This document shows, in pieces, positions 1 to 6,934 of a stretch of 22,981 nt of DNA. How positions within the stretch are numbered: position 1 is the first letter of the stretch; each line of letters starts with the position of its first letter. A program made the position numbers and the translations under genes. The stretch comes from Sporomusaceae bacterium (lineage in GTDB: Bacteria; Bacillota; Negativicutes; DSM-13327): assembly GCA_027492445.1 (NCBI GenBank), contig JAPUES010000071.1, positions 1-22,981 of the forward strand. Reading direction: 5' to 3'. Below the pieces are notes generated by a model. The model was not told the origin of the DNA, ran no database searches, and saw nothing but the letters and a program-made list of their open reading frames with translations.

Positions 1-24
1 CACAGAATAAAATACTATGATACT

Positions 25-67
25 AAAAGGAAAAGCACTAACTATGGCAGCTAGTGCTTTTCCTTTT
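25..67 (-). terminator. Rho-independent terminator after the branching enzyme gene
   Basis: A perfect 16-bp inverted repeat (25-40 with 52-67) encloses an 11-nt loop, just past the stop codon of the branching enzyme gene. The outer base pairs form A-runs on one side and T-runs on the other, so the hairpin could stop transcription from both directions. The uridine tract on the minus transcript lies mostly inside the stem. Confidence 0.85.
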
Positions 68-72
68 TAAGT

Positions 73-2082
73 TTATTTAACTTTTTTTAGCACCATCCCC
101 GTACGGTTTGGCGCATAAATAACAATTCCTGAAAAGTCAGGGAAATTAGTAAGGGTGCTTGTCTCGTAGATTGTAGCATGAGCAATCCGCATATGACCGC
201 CAAAGCGGCCTTCATCCGTATCTAGTACAACCTGGAAACCGCCCTCTTCATGGATGGGAAGCTGTAACTCTGCGTAAGAATTGGTGGGATGGAAATTAAA
301 GATGAAGATATAGTCTTGTTTTCGATAGGCAATTAGCATTTTGTCTTGATCTAGCCACAGTGATTGAGGAACTCCGCCTCCCATCAGATTTTCTCCAGAC
401 ATAAAATGTACCATTGCCTGATCAAAGTGATTTAGATATTCGTATTTTAGCTGGGGATTATCAGGTAAACTCCACAACCTCTGGCAATGCTTAAAGCTCC
501 AATGATTGCCCTCGCGCGGAAAATCGATCCACTCTGGATGGCCAAACTCATTGCCCATAAAATTTAAATATCCTTCACTTCCAAGGGAAGCCGTAATCAA
601 ACGAATCATCTTGTGCAGTGCAATACCACGCTCCACAATAAGGTTTTCACTTTTCTTTTCCATATGCCAGTACATTTCTTGATCTATCATTCTGAAAATA
701 AGGGTTTTGTCTCCCACTAACGCCTGATCATGAGACTCTACATAGCCAATACGTTTTTCCCCTGGACGAGTGGTACTTAGTTCATGCCAAAGCTTATTTA
801 CATCCCAGTCTTCATCCTTACTCTTTAAGGTATTGACCCATAAGTCTGGCATGCCCATTGCCAAGCGGTAATCAAATCCGATTCCGCCATCAGCTACCGG
901 AAGTCCCATTCCTGGCATGCCGCTCATATCTTCTGCAATGCTGATTGCATCTGGTCTGATTTCCTTAATGAGATCATTCGCAAACTGGAGATACGTAATG
1001 GCCTCAATATCCGTATTTAAGCTAAAATACTTACCATATTCATCAAAAGCTGTTCCAAGGCCATGATCATGGTAGATCATTGAGGTAACACCATCAAAGC
1101 GAAAACCGTCAAAATGGTATTCCTCCATCCAGAATTTTATATTAGAGAGCAAGAAGTGGATGACTTCATGCTTGCCATAGTTAAATAACTTTGAGTCCCA
1201 AGCACTATGATCACCGCGGCTTCCCGAGTGAAAGAATTGATGATCTGTACCATCAAACTCATTAATACCCTCTGCCAAATTTTTAACAGCATGAGATTGT
1301 ACAATATCCATAAGAACGGTAATGCCCATGCTGTGGGCTTTATCAATCAGAGATTTAAGATCTTCTGGTGTTCCAAACCAGGAAGAGGCAGCAAAATAAT
1401 TAGAAACGTGATAACCAAAGGAAGCATAATAGGGATGTTCCATAATCGCCATAATTTGTATGGTATTATAACCTAGCCCTTTAACTCTTGGCAGAATGTT
1501 CGTTTCAAATTCTTTGTAGGTTCCCATTGCTTCTTTTTCTTGGGCCATCCCTACATGAGTCTCATAAATAAAAGGTGCTTTTGTAGTATCCACACGAAAA
1601 TCTTGGTCATTCCACTGATACTCTTCTTTAGGTTCCCAGATTTGACCGCTGAAATCATGTGTTTTGGTATCTTGGACAATTCGCCGAATATAAAGAGGAA
1701 TACGGTCGCGTTCGATGCCCTTGGATCTTACTCTTACTTTTACGCGAGCAGCATGTAAAAGCGCATCTTTACCTGGTAAATAGATTTCCCAAACGCCGCC
1801 TTCTTTTTTCGTAAGAGGATGGGAATAAGCATTCCAATGATTAAAATCTCCAATTAAAAAAAGTGCCTCTGCAGCAGGAGCCCACTCACGGTAATACCAA
1901 CCATCTTCCATCTGATGAAAGCCAAAGAAGTTATGACCGTTAGCAAAGTCTTTAAAGCTGTTACCATCTCCAAGTAATGATTTTTTAACTTCTGCGTAGC
2001 GATTCATGCGTAATAACAAGTCATTTTCATAAGGTTTAAGCCAAGGGTCAATATTTAGTATATTAAGATTGTCTTTTTCCAT
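73..2082 (-). CDS. glgB: 1,4-alpha-glucan branching enzyme, eukaryotic-like GH13 type
   Basis: This 669-residue protein should form alpha-1,6 branches in glycogen or a similar alpha-glucan in the cytoplasm. An N-terminal CBM48-like beta-sandwich (about 50-110, with REWAPAAEALFLIGDFNHW) precedes a GH13 barrel. The expected catalytic residues are visible: nucleophile D330 in DGFRFDGVTSM, acid/base E384 in SIAEDMSG, and D452 in YVESHDQA. The segments around MAIMEHPYYASFGY and FDGVTSMIYHDHG resemble eukaryotic branching enzymes (GH13_8) more than the usual E. coli GlgB type. The C-terminal beta-domain ends in IVIYAPNRTGMVL, also like that group. GGAGG lies 8 nt before the ATG. No other glycogen gene (glgA, glgC, glgD, glgP) is present here, so it is a solitary copy in this window. 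Family identity is secure; the true polymer substrate is inferred. Confidence 0.93.
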   Translation of the reverse strand: MEKDNLNILNIDPWLKPYENDLLLRMNRYAEVKKSLLGDGNSFKDFANGHNFFGFHQMEDGWYYREWAPAAEALFLIGDFNHWNAYSHPLTKKEGGVWEIYLPGKDALLHAARVKVRVRSKGIERDRIPLYIRRIVQDTKTHDFSGQIWEPKEEYQWNDQDFRVDTTKAPFIYETHVGMAQEKEAMGTYKEFETNILPRVKGLGYNTIQIMAIMEHPYYASFGYHVSNYFAASSWFGTPEDLKSLIDKAHSMGITVLMDIVQSHAVKNLAEGINEFDGTDHQFFHSGSRGDHSAWDSKLFNYGKHEVIHFLLSNIKFWMEEYHFDGFRFDGVTSMIYHDHGLGTAFDEYGKYFSLNTDIEAITYLQFANDLIKEIRPDAISIAEDMSGMPGMGLPVADGGIGFDYRLAMGMPDLWVNTLKSKDEDWDVNKLWHELSTTRPGEKRIGYVESHDQALVGDKTLIFRMIDQEMYWHMEKKSENLIVERGIALHKMIRLITASLGSEGYLNFMGNEFGHPEWIDFPREGNHWSFKHCQRLWSLPDNPQLKYEYLNHFDQAMVHFMSGENLMGGGVPQSLWLDQDKMLIAYRKQDYIFIFNFHPTNSYAELQLPIHEEGGFQVVLDTDEGRFGGHMRIAHATIYETSTLTNFPDFSGIVIYAPNRTGMVLKKVK

Positions 2083-2126
2083 TATACGATCTCCTCCCTA
2101 TGGTACGGTACATCTAAATCCAATTG

Positions 2127-2159
2127 TAAATGGTCAATACTCTTTATATTTACCATTTA
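2127..2159. repeat. Short inverted repeat upstream of the branching enzyme gene
   Basis: The 8-bp arms TAAATGGT (2127-2134) and ACCATTTA (2152-2159) are exact inverted complements separated by 17 nt. The repeat lies 45-77 bp upstream of the branching enzyme start and overlaps a TTGACC hexamer on the minus strand (2132-2137) that could be a -35 element. No good -10 sits at the right spacing. It may be an operator, but an AT-rich repeat this short could arise by chance. Confidence 0.3.
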
Positions 2160-2301
2160 AATCCAAAGTCCTGCTAACTTTACTTACTATTCATAGGATT
2201 TTCTCTTAATGGCGATATTTTTTTTTGAAATGGGCCAATTAACAGTTTTTTTGAATGTAATGGCGGGCATCTGTAAATAATAATGTAAGGAGGTGATAGT
2301 T

Positions 2302-2424
2302 GTGACTCATAAAAATTCAAATGATTCTTCAGAACAGAAAAATTCTCAAAAGCAAAACCAGCAAAAAGCCAATAGTAATGCTAGCAATAAAAATACAGAT
2401 CGTCCTAATCGTCCCGCAACCTAA
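2302..2424 (+). CDS. Small Asn/Gln/Ser/Lys-rich hydrophilic protein, unknown function
   Basis: A 40-codon reading frame starts at GTG after an almost ideal ribosome binding site (AAGGAGGTGAT, 2287-2297) and stops at TAA, immediately before a strong plus-strand terminator. The product begins MTHKNSNDSSEQ and ends NTDRPNRPAT. It has no aromatic residues, no cysteine and no hydrophobic core, and is dominated by N, K, Q and S, so it should be disordered and soluble. Small, strongly translated, hydrophilic Asn/Gln-rich proteins are frequent among minor small acid-soluble spore proteins, and this organism sporulates, but I see no diagnostic SASP motif. It is the only convincing plus-strand gene here and is divergent from the branching enzyme gene. 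I could not assign a clear promoter. Function unknown. Confidence 0.6.
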   Translation: MTHKNSNDSSEQKNSQKQNQQKANSNASNKNTDRPNRPAT

Positions 2425-2432
2425 GAAACTCT

Positions 2433-2473
2433 TTGGTCTGCTCCTAGGAAGAGCAGACCAATTTCATTTTTTT
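2433..2473 (+). terminator. Terminator of the small plus-strand gene
   Basis: A perfect 11-bp stem (TTGGTCTGCTC 2433-2443 with its complement 2451-2461) closes a 7-nt loop. It is followed on the plus strand by TTTCATTTTTTT. It starts 8 nt after the small ORF stop codon. On the minus strand the sequence after the stem is not T-rich, so it mainly serves the plus-strand gene. Confidence 0.85.
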
Positions 2474-3824
2474 ATGAATATACAGTGGAATTAATATAAG
2501 CCTTTATATCAAATTTTCTTTTCATACCGTTGTAATTCATATAGCGAATTTTACCAAAGATATTACGTTCACCCCAAGCCCGGTCATGAACACCACCAAT
2601 ACTCCAAGCTACTCCTGCATAACCATTAGGATCACGTCCATCGAGCTGATACTTATCATTAAGATAAAGGGCTATTTCCATCGCCTGCGTAGGGTTTTTA
2701 GACCATTCAAGAATTTTTTTGGCCCAATACATTCGCATATAGCCATGCATTTTACCTGTATACACCATTTGCCGCTGGGCAGCATTCCATAACTCATCAT
2801 GGGTACAGCCTTCTTCAAAGGTGGCTAAGGAATAACAATACTCACGTTCATCATCAAGATGTTCACTAAGGGTTTTCTGTGCCCAAGGATGAAATGCCCT
2901 GCTAGTATCATAGTGAGGATGATAAAAACAAAAGTTATCAGCAAGTTCCCGCCGAATAATGAGTTCTTCTAGAAAGGATTCCGCAGCAGCAGATATTATG
3001 TTTTTCCCCCTGACAATGGATAAGGCAACGCGCTGAGAGGATAGCTGTCCAAAGTGTAAATAAGGAGAAAGATTAGATTGCATATCTTTGGTAGGATCAT
3101 TGCTTTGGGCAGCGTAATAAGGCAGTTTATCTTCAATAAAAGAAGCAAGCAGGCTTTGTGCTGCCCGGCTGCCAGGTATTAACCAATCTATTTCCTTAAC
3201 ACTATGATTGATCCGTAGAGAGGAAAACAATTCTTTTAGGTCAGGAAACGGATCAGAATAAATCCCAGAGATTGGATGATCTCTTATCTGAGGGATTTCT
3301 TCTAAAAACTCGGGCAAAAGTTTATTGATTTTCGGACGAAGAGTATAGGCGGCATATTCTAATTTAGGAGAAGCCAGCCAACAAGGAACAATATTGTGAG
3401 CATCCACTTCATGACAGGAAATATCCATAGCCGCAAGAATCTTTTCTTTCCAAGATCTTTTTATGGTAAGAGGATCAAAATCAGTAACCAGCAAGCTAGC
3501 ATTATGCTGGGTAAGCCAGGGAGGAATCATTTCCTGAGGCTCTCCTTGTAATAAATAGCAAGGAATATTTTTTTCTCTAAGTACTGTAAAAGTTTCTGCA
3601 AGGCCCCGCAGCATAAAGCCATATTGGCGCATTGTAGCCTCAAGAAAAGTCGGTACAAGGCAAAAGATGACTAGGAGCTGTTCTTCCCGTTCTATGGCCA
3701 ATTGCTGAGCATAAAATAGGGCCCAATTATCTTGGGCGCGCTGGTCCCGACTCATCCAATAGACAATCGGTCCATTTTTCCTAAGAGTAGCATTTTTGAG
3801 TATGCGCATACGTTGTTGGTTCAT
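2472..3824 (-). CDS. phrB: Deoxyribodipyrimidine photolyase, class II
   Basis: This protein should repair UV-induced cyclobutane pyrimidine dimers using FADH- and blue light. Class II hallmarks are visible: YWMSRDQRAQDNWAL at the N-terminus, VDAHNIVPCWLASPKLEYAA in the middle, and the C-terminal FAD-domain segments MRMYWAKKILEW and DGRDPNGYAGVAWSIGG. The frame is open to an ATG at 3902. I place the start at 3824 (450 residues) because GGAGG lies just upstream and a promoter with -10 at 3855-3860 would begin transcription near 3848, downstream of the longer start. The longer start also lies inside the tRNA terminator hairpin. Class II enzymes occur in animals, plants, some archaea and scattered anaerobic bacteria. 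The gene is monocistronic. Confidence 0.93.
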   Translation of the reverse strand: MNQQRMRILKNATLRKNGPIVYWMSRDQRAQDNWALFYAQQLAIEREEQLLVIFCLVPTFLEATMRQYGFMLRGLAETFTVLREKNIPCYLLQGEPQEMIPPWLTQHNASLLVTDFDPLTIKRSWKEKILAAMDISCHEVDAHNIVPCWLASPKLEYAAYTLRPKINKLLPEFLEEIPQIRDHPISGIYSDPFPDLKELFSSLRINHSVKEIDWLIPGSRAAQSLLASFIEDKLPYYAAQSNDPTKDMQSNLSPYLHFGQLSSQRVALSIVRGKNIISAAAESFLEELIIRRELADNFCFYHPHYDTSRAFHPWAQKTLSEHLDDEREYCYSLATFEEGCTHDELWNAAQRQMVYTGKMHGYMRMYWAKKILEWSKNPTQAMEIALYLNDKYQLDGRDPNGYAGVAWSIGGVHDRAWGERNIFGKIRYMNYNGMKRKFDIKAYINSTVYS

Positions 3825-3854
3825 ATATCCTCCTACAATGTCTCTTATAAGTAC

Positions 3855-3883
3855 ATTATAGACTGGTATTCGATCTTTGTTAA
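3855..3883 (-). promoter_or_regulatory. SigmaA-type promoter of the photolyase gene
   Basis: On the minus strand TTAACA (3878-3883) is followed by a 17-bp spacer and a perfect TATAAT (3855-3860). The predicted start is near 3848, about 24 nt upstream of the chosen photolyase ATG. It abuts the T-tract of the tRNA-Pro terminator, which insulates the two genes. Confidence 0.75.
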
Positions 3884-3884
3884 T

Positions 3885-3915
3885 AAAAAAAAGAGACTGC
3901 ATATTTTGCAGACTC
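3885..3915 (-). terminator. Terminator of tRNA-Pro
   Basis: On the minus strand a 9-bp stem with one A-A mismatch (3907-3915 with 3893-3901) closes a 5-nt loop and is followed by eight thymidines (complement of 3885-3892). It begins 20 nt after the tRNA 3' end. Confidence 0.8.
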
Positions 3916-3935
3916 TTACTTTACAATTATGTTAC

Positions 3936-4012
3936 TGGTCGGAGCGACAGGATTTGAACCTGCGACCCTTAGACCCCCAGTCTAATGCGCTACCGAACTG
4001 CGCTACGCCCCG
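3936..4012 (-). tRNA. tRNA-Pro with GGG anticodon
   Basis: The 77-nt minus-strand sequence folds as a complete cloverleaf. The acceptor stem is CGGGGCG with CGCTCCG (one G-U pair) and the discriminator is A. The 3' CCA is encoded. The D-arm is AGCGCAGTTCGGTAGCGC and the anticodon stem is TTAGA/TCTAA around the loop CTGGGGG. The anticodon GGG is at 3976-3978. The T-arm contains the standard GGTTCGAATCC. It would read CCC and CCU. A consensus promoter lies just upstream and a terminator just downstream, so it is a single-gene unit. Confidence 0.97.
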
Positions 4013-4025
4013 ACTAACAGTATTC

Positions 4026-4054
4026 ATTATACTGTTTATTTATCAAAATGTCAA
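4026..4054 (-). promoter_or_regulatory. Consensus sigmaA promoter of tRNA-Pro
   Basis: The minus strand has a perfect TTGACA (4049-4054), a 17-bp spacer and a perfect TATAAT (4026-4031). The expected start is about 7 nt before the mature tRNA 5' end at 4012. A full-consensus promoter fits a stable RNA gene. Confidence 0.92.
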
Positions 4055-4106
4055 CTATTTCTACCCTGTATGAGAAGGATTTCCTAGAAAAACGATAAAC
4101 TCCAGT

Positions 4107-5015
4107 CTACATAATGATGGTTGCACCTTCCGTATCAATGGCTAGCACGAGATATCTGGCTTTTATATGACTACTAGCAAAAGCCTCTACCATTCCGCTA
4201 CCAATTTCCTCACATTGTTCCTGGGCAAAGGCAATCAGACAAGGACCTGCACCGCTAAGTGCGACACCGTAGGCCCCTTTTTCTAAGGCCGCAGCAAACA
4301 CTTGCTGCATACCAGGAATAAGGTGTTGTCGATAAGGTTGATGTATTTTATCTTCTAAGGCATAGCGCAAGTGCTGAAACTGTCCTTGGCATAATGCTCC
4401 AATTGCGAGAGCCGTGCGGCTAATATTAAAAACCGCATCTTTGAAGGGGACGGTTTGGGGTAATACTTGCCGCGCAGCATGAGTAGAGAGGTTAAACTCT
4501 GGTATGGCTACCACCATAGCAAGCCTCGCCGGTGGCACAAACCGCAAATAATGAGCCTTATCCTCATTCATGATACTCGTTGTAATGCCGCCAAATAAAG
4601 CTGGTGCTACATTATCAGGATGCCCCTCAATTAGCGTTGCCATATCTAATAATTCATCTTTACTTAAAGTATTCCCTGTTGCTGCATTGGCCGCTACCAG
4701 TCCAGATACAATCGCTGCAGCACTGCTGCCGAGGCCTCGCGATAAAGGAATTTGGTTATTCATTTTAATATGAATGCCTTTATAGCTTTTGCCCACTTTT
4801 TTAAAGACAGATTGCATTACTTGCCAAACAATATTTCTTTCATCCCGTGGAATGGTTGCCTGCCCTTCACCCATTACTTCTATGACCAGACGGCCTTCTT
4901 TTGACAAAACCAGTTCTAATTCATTATAAATCGTACAAGCAATACCTACTGCATCAAAACCAGGACCACAATTGGCAGTTGTCCCTGGCACACGTACTTT
5001 TACCGAAACTGACAT
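4107..5015 (-). CDS. thrB: Homoserine kinase
   Basis: ThrB phosphorylates L-homoserine with ATP to O-phosphohomoserine, the penultimate step of threonine synthesis. The 302-residue protein is a typical GHMP kinase. The N-terminal VRVPGTTANCGPGFDAVG precedes the glycine/serine ATP loop PLSRGLGSSAAA (about 90-101), and motif 3 ALSGAGPCLIAF lies near residue 255. The ATG is preceded by GGGAGAAGAG. It follows hom with a 30-nt gap and is the last gene of the pheB-hom-thrB unit. Threonine synthase is not in the window. No convincing hairpin separates its stop from the tRNA-Pro promoter, so some transcripts may run into the tRNA gene. Confidence 0.95.
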   Translation of the reverse strand: MSVSVKVRVPGTTANCGPGFDAVGIACTIYNELELVLSKEGRLVIEVMGEGQATIPRDERNIVWQVMQSVFKKVGKSYKGIHIKMNNQIPLSRGLGSSAAAIVSGLVAANAATGNTLSKDELLDMATLIEGHPDNVAPALFGGITTSIMNEDKAHYLRFVPPARLAMVVAIPEFNLSTHAARQVLPQTVPFKDAVFNISRTALAIGALCQGQFQHLRYALEDKIHQPYRQHLIPGMQQVFAAALEKGAYGVALSGAGPCLIAFAQEQCEEIGSGMVEAFASSHIKARYLVLAIDTEGATIIM

Positions 5016-5045
5016 ATCTCTTCTCCCATCGTATTATAGGTATTA

Positions 5046-6341
5046 TTAACCGAAATTTTCCGCTTCTACACGAATTACATTACTTACTTTATTGACCACT
5101 GACAAACCGGCAAGGGTCTTAAGGGCCAATCGCAAGCTAGCATCTAATACTTGATTGGTAATTAGCACTAATTCTGACAGATTATCTACTTTACGTTTTT
5201 GGATAACGGAATGTAAACTTACTTCTTGTGCACCAAATGCTCCTGCAATAGCAGCTAGTACGCCAGGTTTATCCTCAACGAGCAGTCTGACATAATAAGG
5301 AGACTGTGTGTTCTCGACTGGGCAAAAGCTCTTATTTTCATAACAGGTACAAAGAATACGGCTATTTGACTGATGCTTAATGTTGCGAGCTACATCAATA
5401 ATATCGGCAACGGCAGCACTAGCTGTTGGCATTTCTCCCGCTCCTCGTCCATAGAACATAGTTTCTCCTACGGCATCACCTTTAATATAGATGGCGTTAA
5501 ATACATCATGTACAGCGGCCAAGGGATGAGTGATAGGAATAAAAGCAGGATGAACCCGTACATCAATCCCCTTCTCATCATCTTTCGCAATGGCTAATAA
5601 TTTAATGGCATAGCCTAATTCCTTGGCATAACCAATATCTTCTTTGGAAATGTTCGTAATGCCTTCCACATAGACATTATCAATGGAAACTCTGCTACTA
5701 AAGGCAATAGATGCTAAGATGGCGATTTTACGAGCGGCATCAAGTCCTCCCACATCAGCAGTAGGATCAGCCTCGGCATACCCTTTCGCCTGGGCTTCGG
5801 CCAGCACACTATCAAAATCTAGCCCTTCATTCATCATTTTTGTGAGCATATAATTGGTAGTGCCATTGATAATGCCCATAACTTCACTAATTTTATTCGC
5901 CGCTAAACATTGTTTTAAGGGGCGAATAATAGGAATACCGCCAGCTACACTTGCTTCAAATAAAAAATCCACTTTATTTTCTTCGGCAACGTCTAGTATT
6001 TCCTGACCAAATTTAGCGACTACATCTTTATTTGCTGTCACGACATGTTTACCCGCGCGCAGTGCACGAAGAATATAATCTTTTGCTGGTTCCATGCCGC
6101 CTACTAGTTCTACAACGACATCAATTTCTTGGTCATTAATAATATCTTCAAAGCTTGTGGTAAATTCTGCTGTAGTTTCTATGTTTCGCGACTTAGTAAG
6201 ATTCCGGACCATAATTTTTTTTATATGAACTGACATACCAACTTTCTGTGAAATGTCATATGCATTATTCGTTAAAATTTTAACAACACCGGTTCCAACA
6301 GTACCCATGCCAAGTAAACCAATATTAATTATCTTCTTCAT
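5046..6341 (-). CDS. hom: Homoserine dehydrogenase with C-terminal ACT domain
   Basis: Hom reduces aspartate semialdehyde to homoserine with NAD(P)H, the branch point to threonine and methionine. The 431-residue protein has a Rossmann fold (GLLGMGTVGTGVV, about 8-20), the NADP-contact segment VTANKDVVA (101-109), and the active-site stretch GYAEADPTADVGGLDAARK (187-205), whose Lys205 matches the family's catalytic lysine. The C-terminal 75 or so residues (from YYVRLLVEDKPGVLAAIAG) form an ACT domain, as in Gram-positive enzymes feedback-inhibited by threonine. AGGAGG lies 6 nt before the ATG. It is 12 nt downstream of the ACT protein gene. Confidence 0.96.
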   Translation of the reverse strand: MKKIINIGLLGMGTVGTGVVKILTNNAYDISQKVGMSVHIKKIMVRNLTKSRNIETTAEFTTSFEDIINDQEIDVVVELVGGMEPAKDYILRALRAGKHVVTANKDVVAKFGQEILDVAEENKVDFLFEASVAGGIPIIRPLKQCLAANKISEVMGIINGTTNYMLTKMMNEGLDFDSVLAEAQAKGYAEADPTADVGGLDAARKIAILASIAFSSRVSIDNVYVEGITNISKEDIGYAKELGYAIKLLAIAKDDEKGIDVRVHPAFIPITHPLAAVHDVFNAIYIKGDAVGETMFYGRGAGEMPTASAAVADIIDVARNIKHQSNSRILCTCYENKSFCPVENTQSPYYVRLLVEDKPGVLAAIAGAFGAQEVSLHSVIQKRKVDNLSELVLITNQVLDASLRLALKTLAGLSVVNKVSNVIRVEAENFG

Positions 6342-6353
6342 TTTATCCTCCTT

Positions 6354-6800
6354 TTAGGCTTGCCCTAGCACTTCTAATCGCTTTACGCCTTCAATCATTC
6401 TTACCTTATCTAGCAATGCTTCTAAATCAATGACAAGCTCTGCTGTTTCAATTGAAATGGTAGCATTTGCTACTCCTTGTAAGGGAATGCCTTGATTAAT
6501 CGTCAATACACTACCATGATCATAGGCAATGGTATTGAGTACTTTTGATAATACTCCTTGTTTATGCTCAAGTAATAAGGCAAGGGTAATAATCTTTTCT
6601 TTACTTGCTTCATAAAAAGGAAATACATAGTCTTTGTATTTATAATAAGCACTCCGGCTTAATTCCATTTTCTCCACAGCTTCATTAATAGTACGCGCTT
6701 CACCGCGTTTTAGCATATCTTTAACCTTAATTGTTTTTTTGATTGCTTCAGGTAATATTTCTTCACGAACTAAGAAAAATACGGCTTTTTGACCAATCAC
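6354..6800 (-). CDS. pheB: ACT domain protein of the PheB/UPF0735 family
   Basis: This 148-residue protein has a short helical N-terminal region containing a helix-turn-helix-like segment (TINEAVEKMELSRSAYYKYKDYVFPF). A C-terminal ACT domain (about 70-145, LALLLEHKQGVLSKVLNTIA) follows. The layout matches UPF0735/PheB proteins found next to hom-thrB in many Firmicutes. The name PheB reflects an old link with phenylalanine synthesis, but the biochemical role is not settled. An amino-acid-responsive regulator is an inference from the ACT fold and neighbours. The start is GTG, with AAGGAGG 8 nt upstream. It is first in the pheB-hom-thrB unit behind its own promoter. Confidence 0.9.
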   Translation of the reverse strand: MIGQKAVFFLVREEILPEAIKKTIKVKDMLKRGEARTINEAVEKMELSRSAYYKYKDYVFPFYEASKEKIITLALLLEHKQGVLSKVLNTIAYDHGSVLTINQGIPLQGVANATISIETAELVIDLEALLDKVRMIEGVKRLEVLGQA

Positions 6801-6855
6801 GATTGAGTCCTCCTTCAGTATTACACATATGGATATTTATCTACTCTCAGAAGAC

Positions 6856-6885
6856 ATTATAGCACTAAAATACTACAAAAAACAA
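6856..6885 (-). promoter_or_regulatory. Promoter of pheB-hom-thrB
   Basis: On the minus strand a perfect TATAAT (6856-6861) sits 18 bp downstream of TTGTTT (6880-6885), a 4/6 match to the -35 consensus. The resulting leader is only about 50 nt, too short for a T-box or a classical riboswitch, so any control would be at initiation. Confidence 0.6.
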
Positions 6886-6889
6886 GTAT

Positions 6890-6928
6890 AAAAATAAAAA
6901 ATTAGCCAATCTGTATAGACTGGCTAAT
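6890..6928 (-). terminator. Terminator of spoIVA
   Basis: A minus-strand hairpin pairs 6917-6928 with 6901-6912 (11 of 12 pairs, one A-C mismatch, 4-nt loop) and is followed by TTTTTATTTTT. It begins 6 nt after the spoIVA stop codon and abuts the promoter of the next unit. Confidence 0.85.
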
Positions 6929-6934
6929 TTTTAG

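Noticed and set aside
3732..4073. A plus-strand reading frame of 113 codons with RQDLNLRPLDPQSN-like translation.
   Set aside because: Its middle is the reverse-complement translation of tRNA-Pro, a well-known artefact, and its left end is antisense to the photolyase gene. There is no separate ribosome binding site.
6801..6880. A T-box or amino-acid riboswitch in front of pheB-hom-thrB.
   Set aside because: The leader from the predicted start to the GTG is only about 50 nt and lacks a terminator hairpin, too small for either element.
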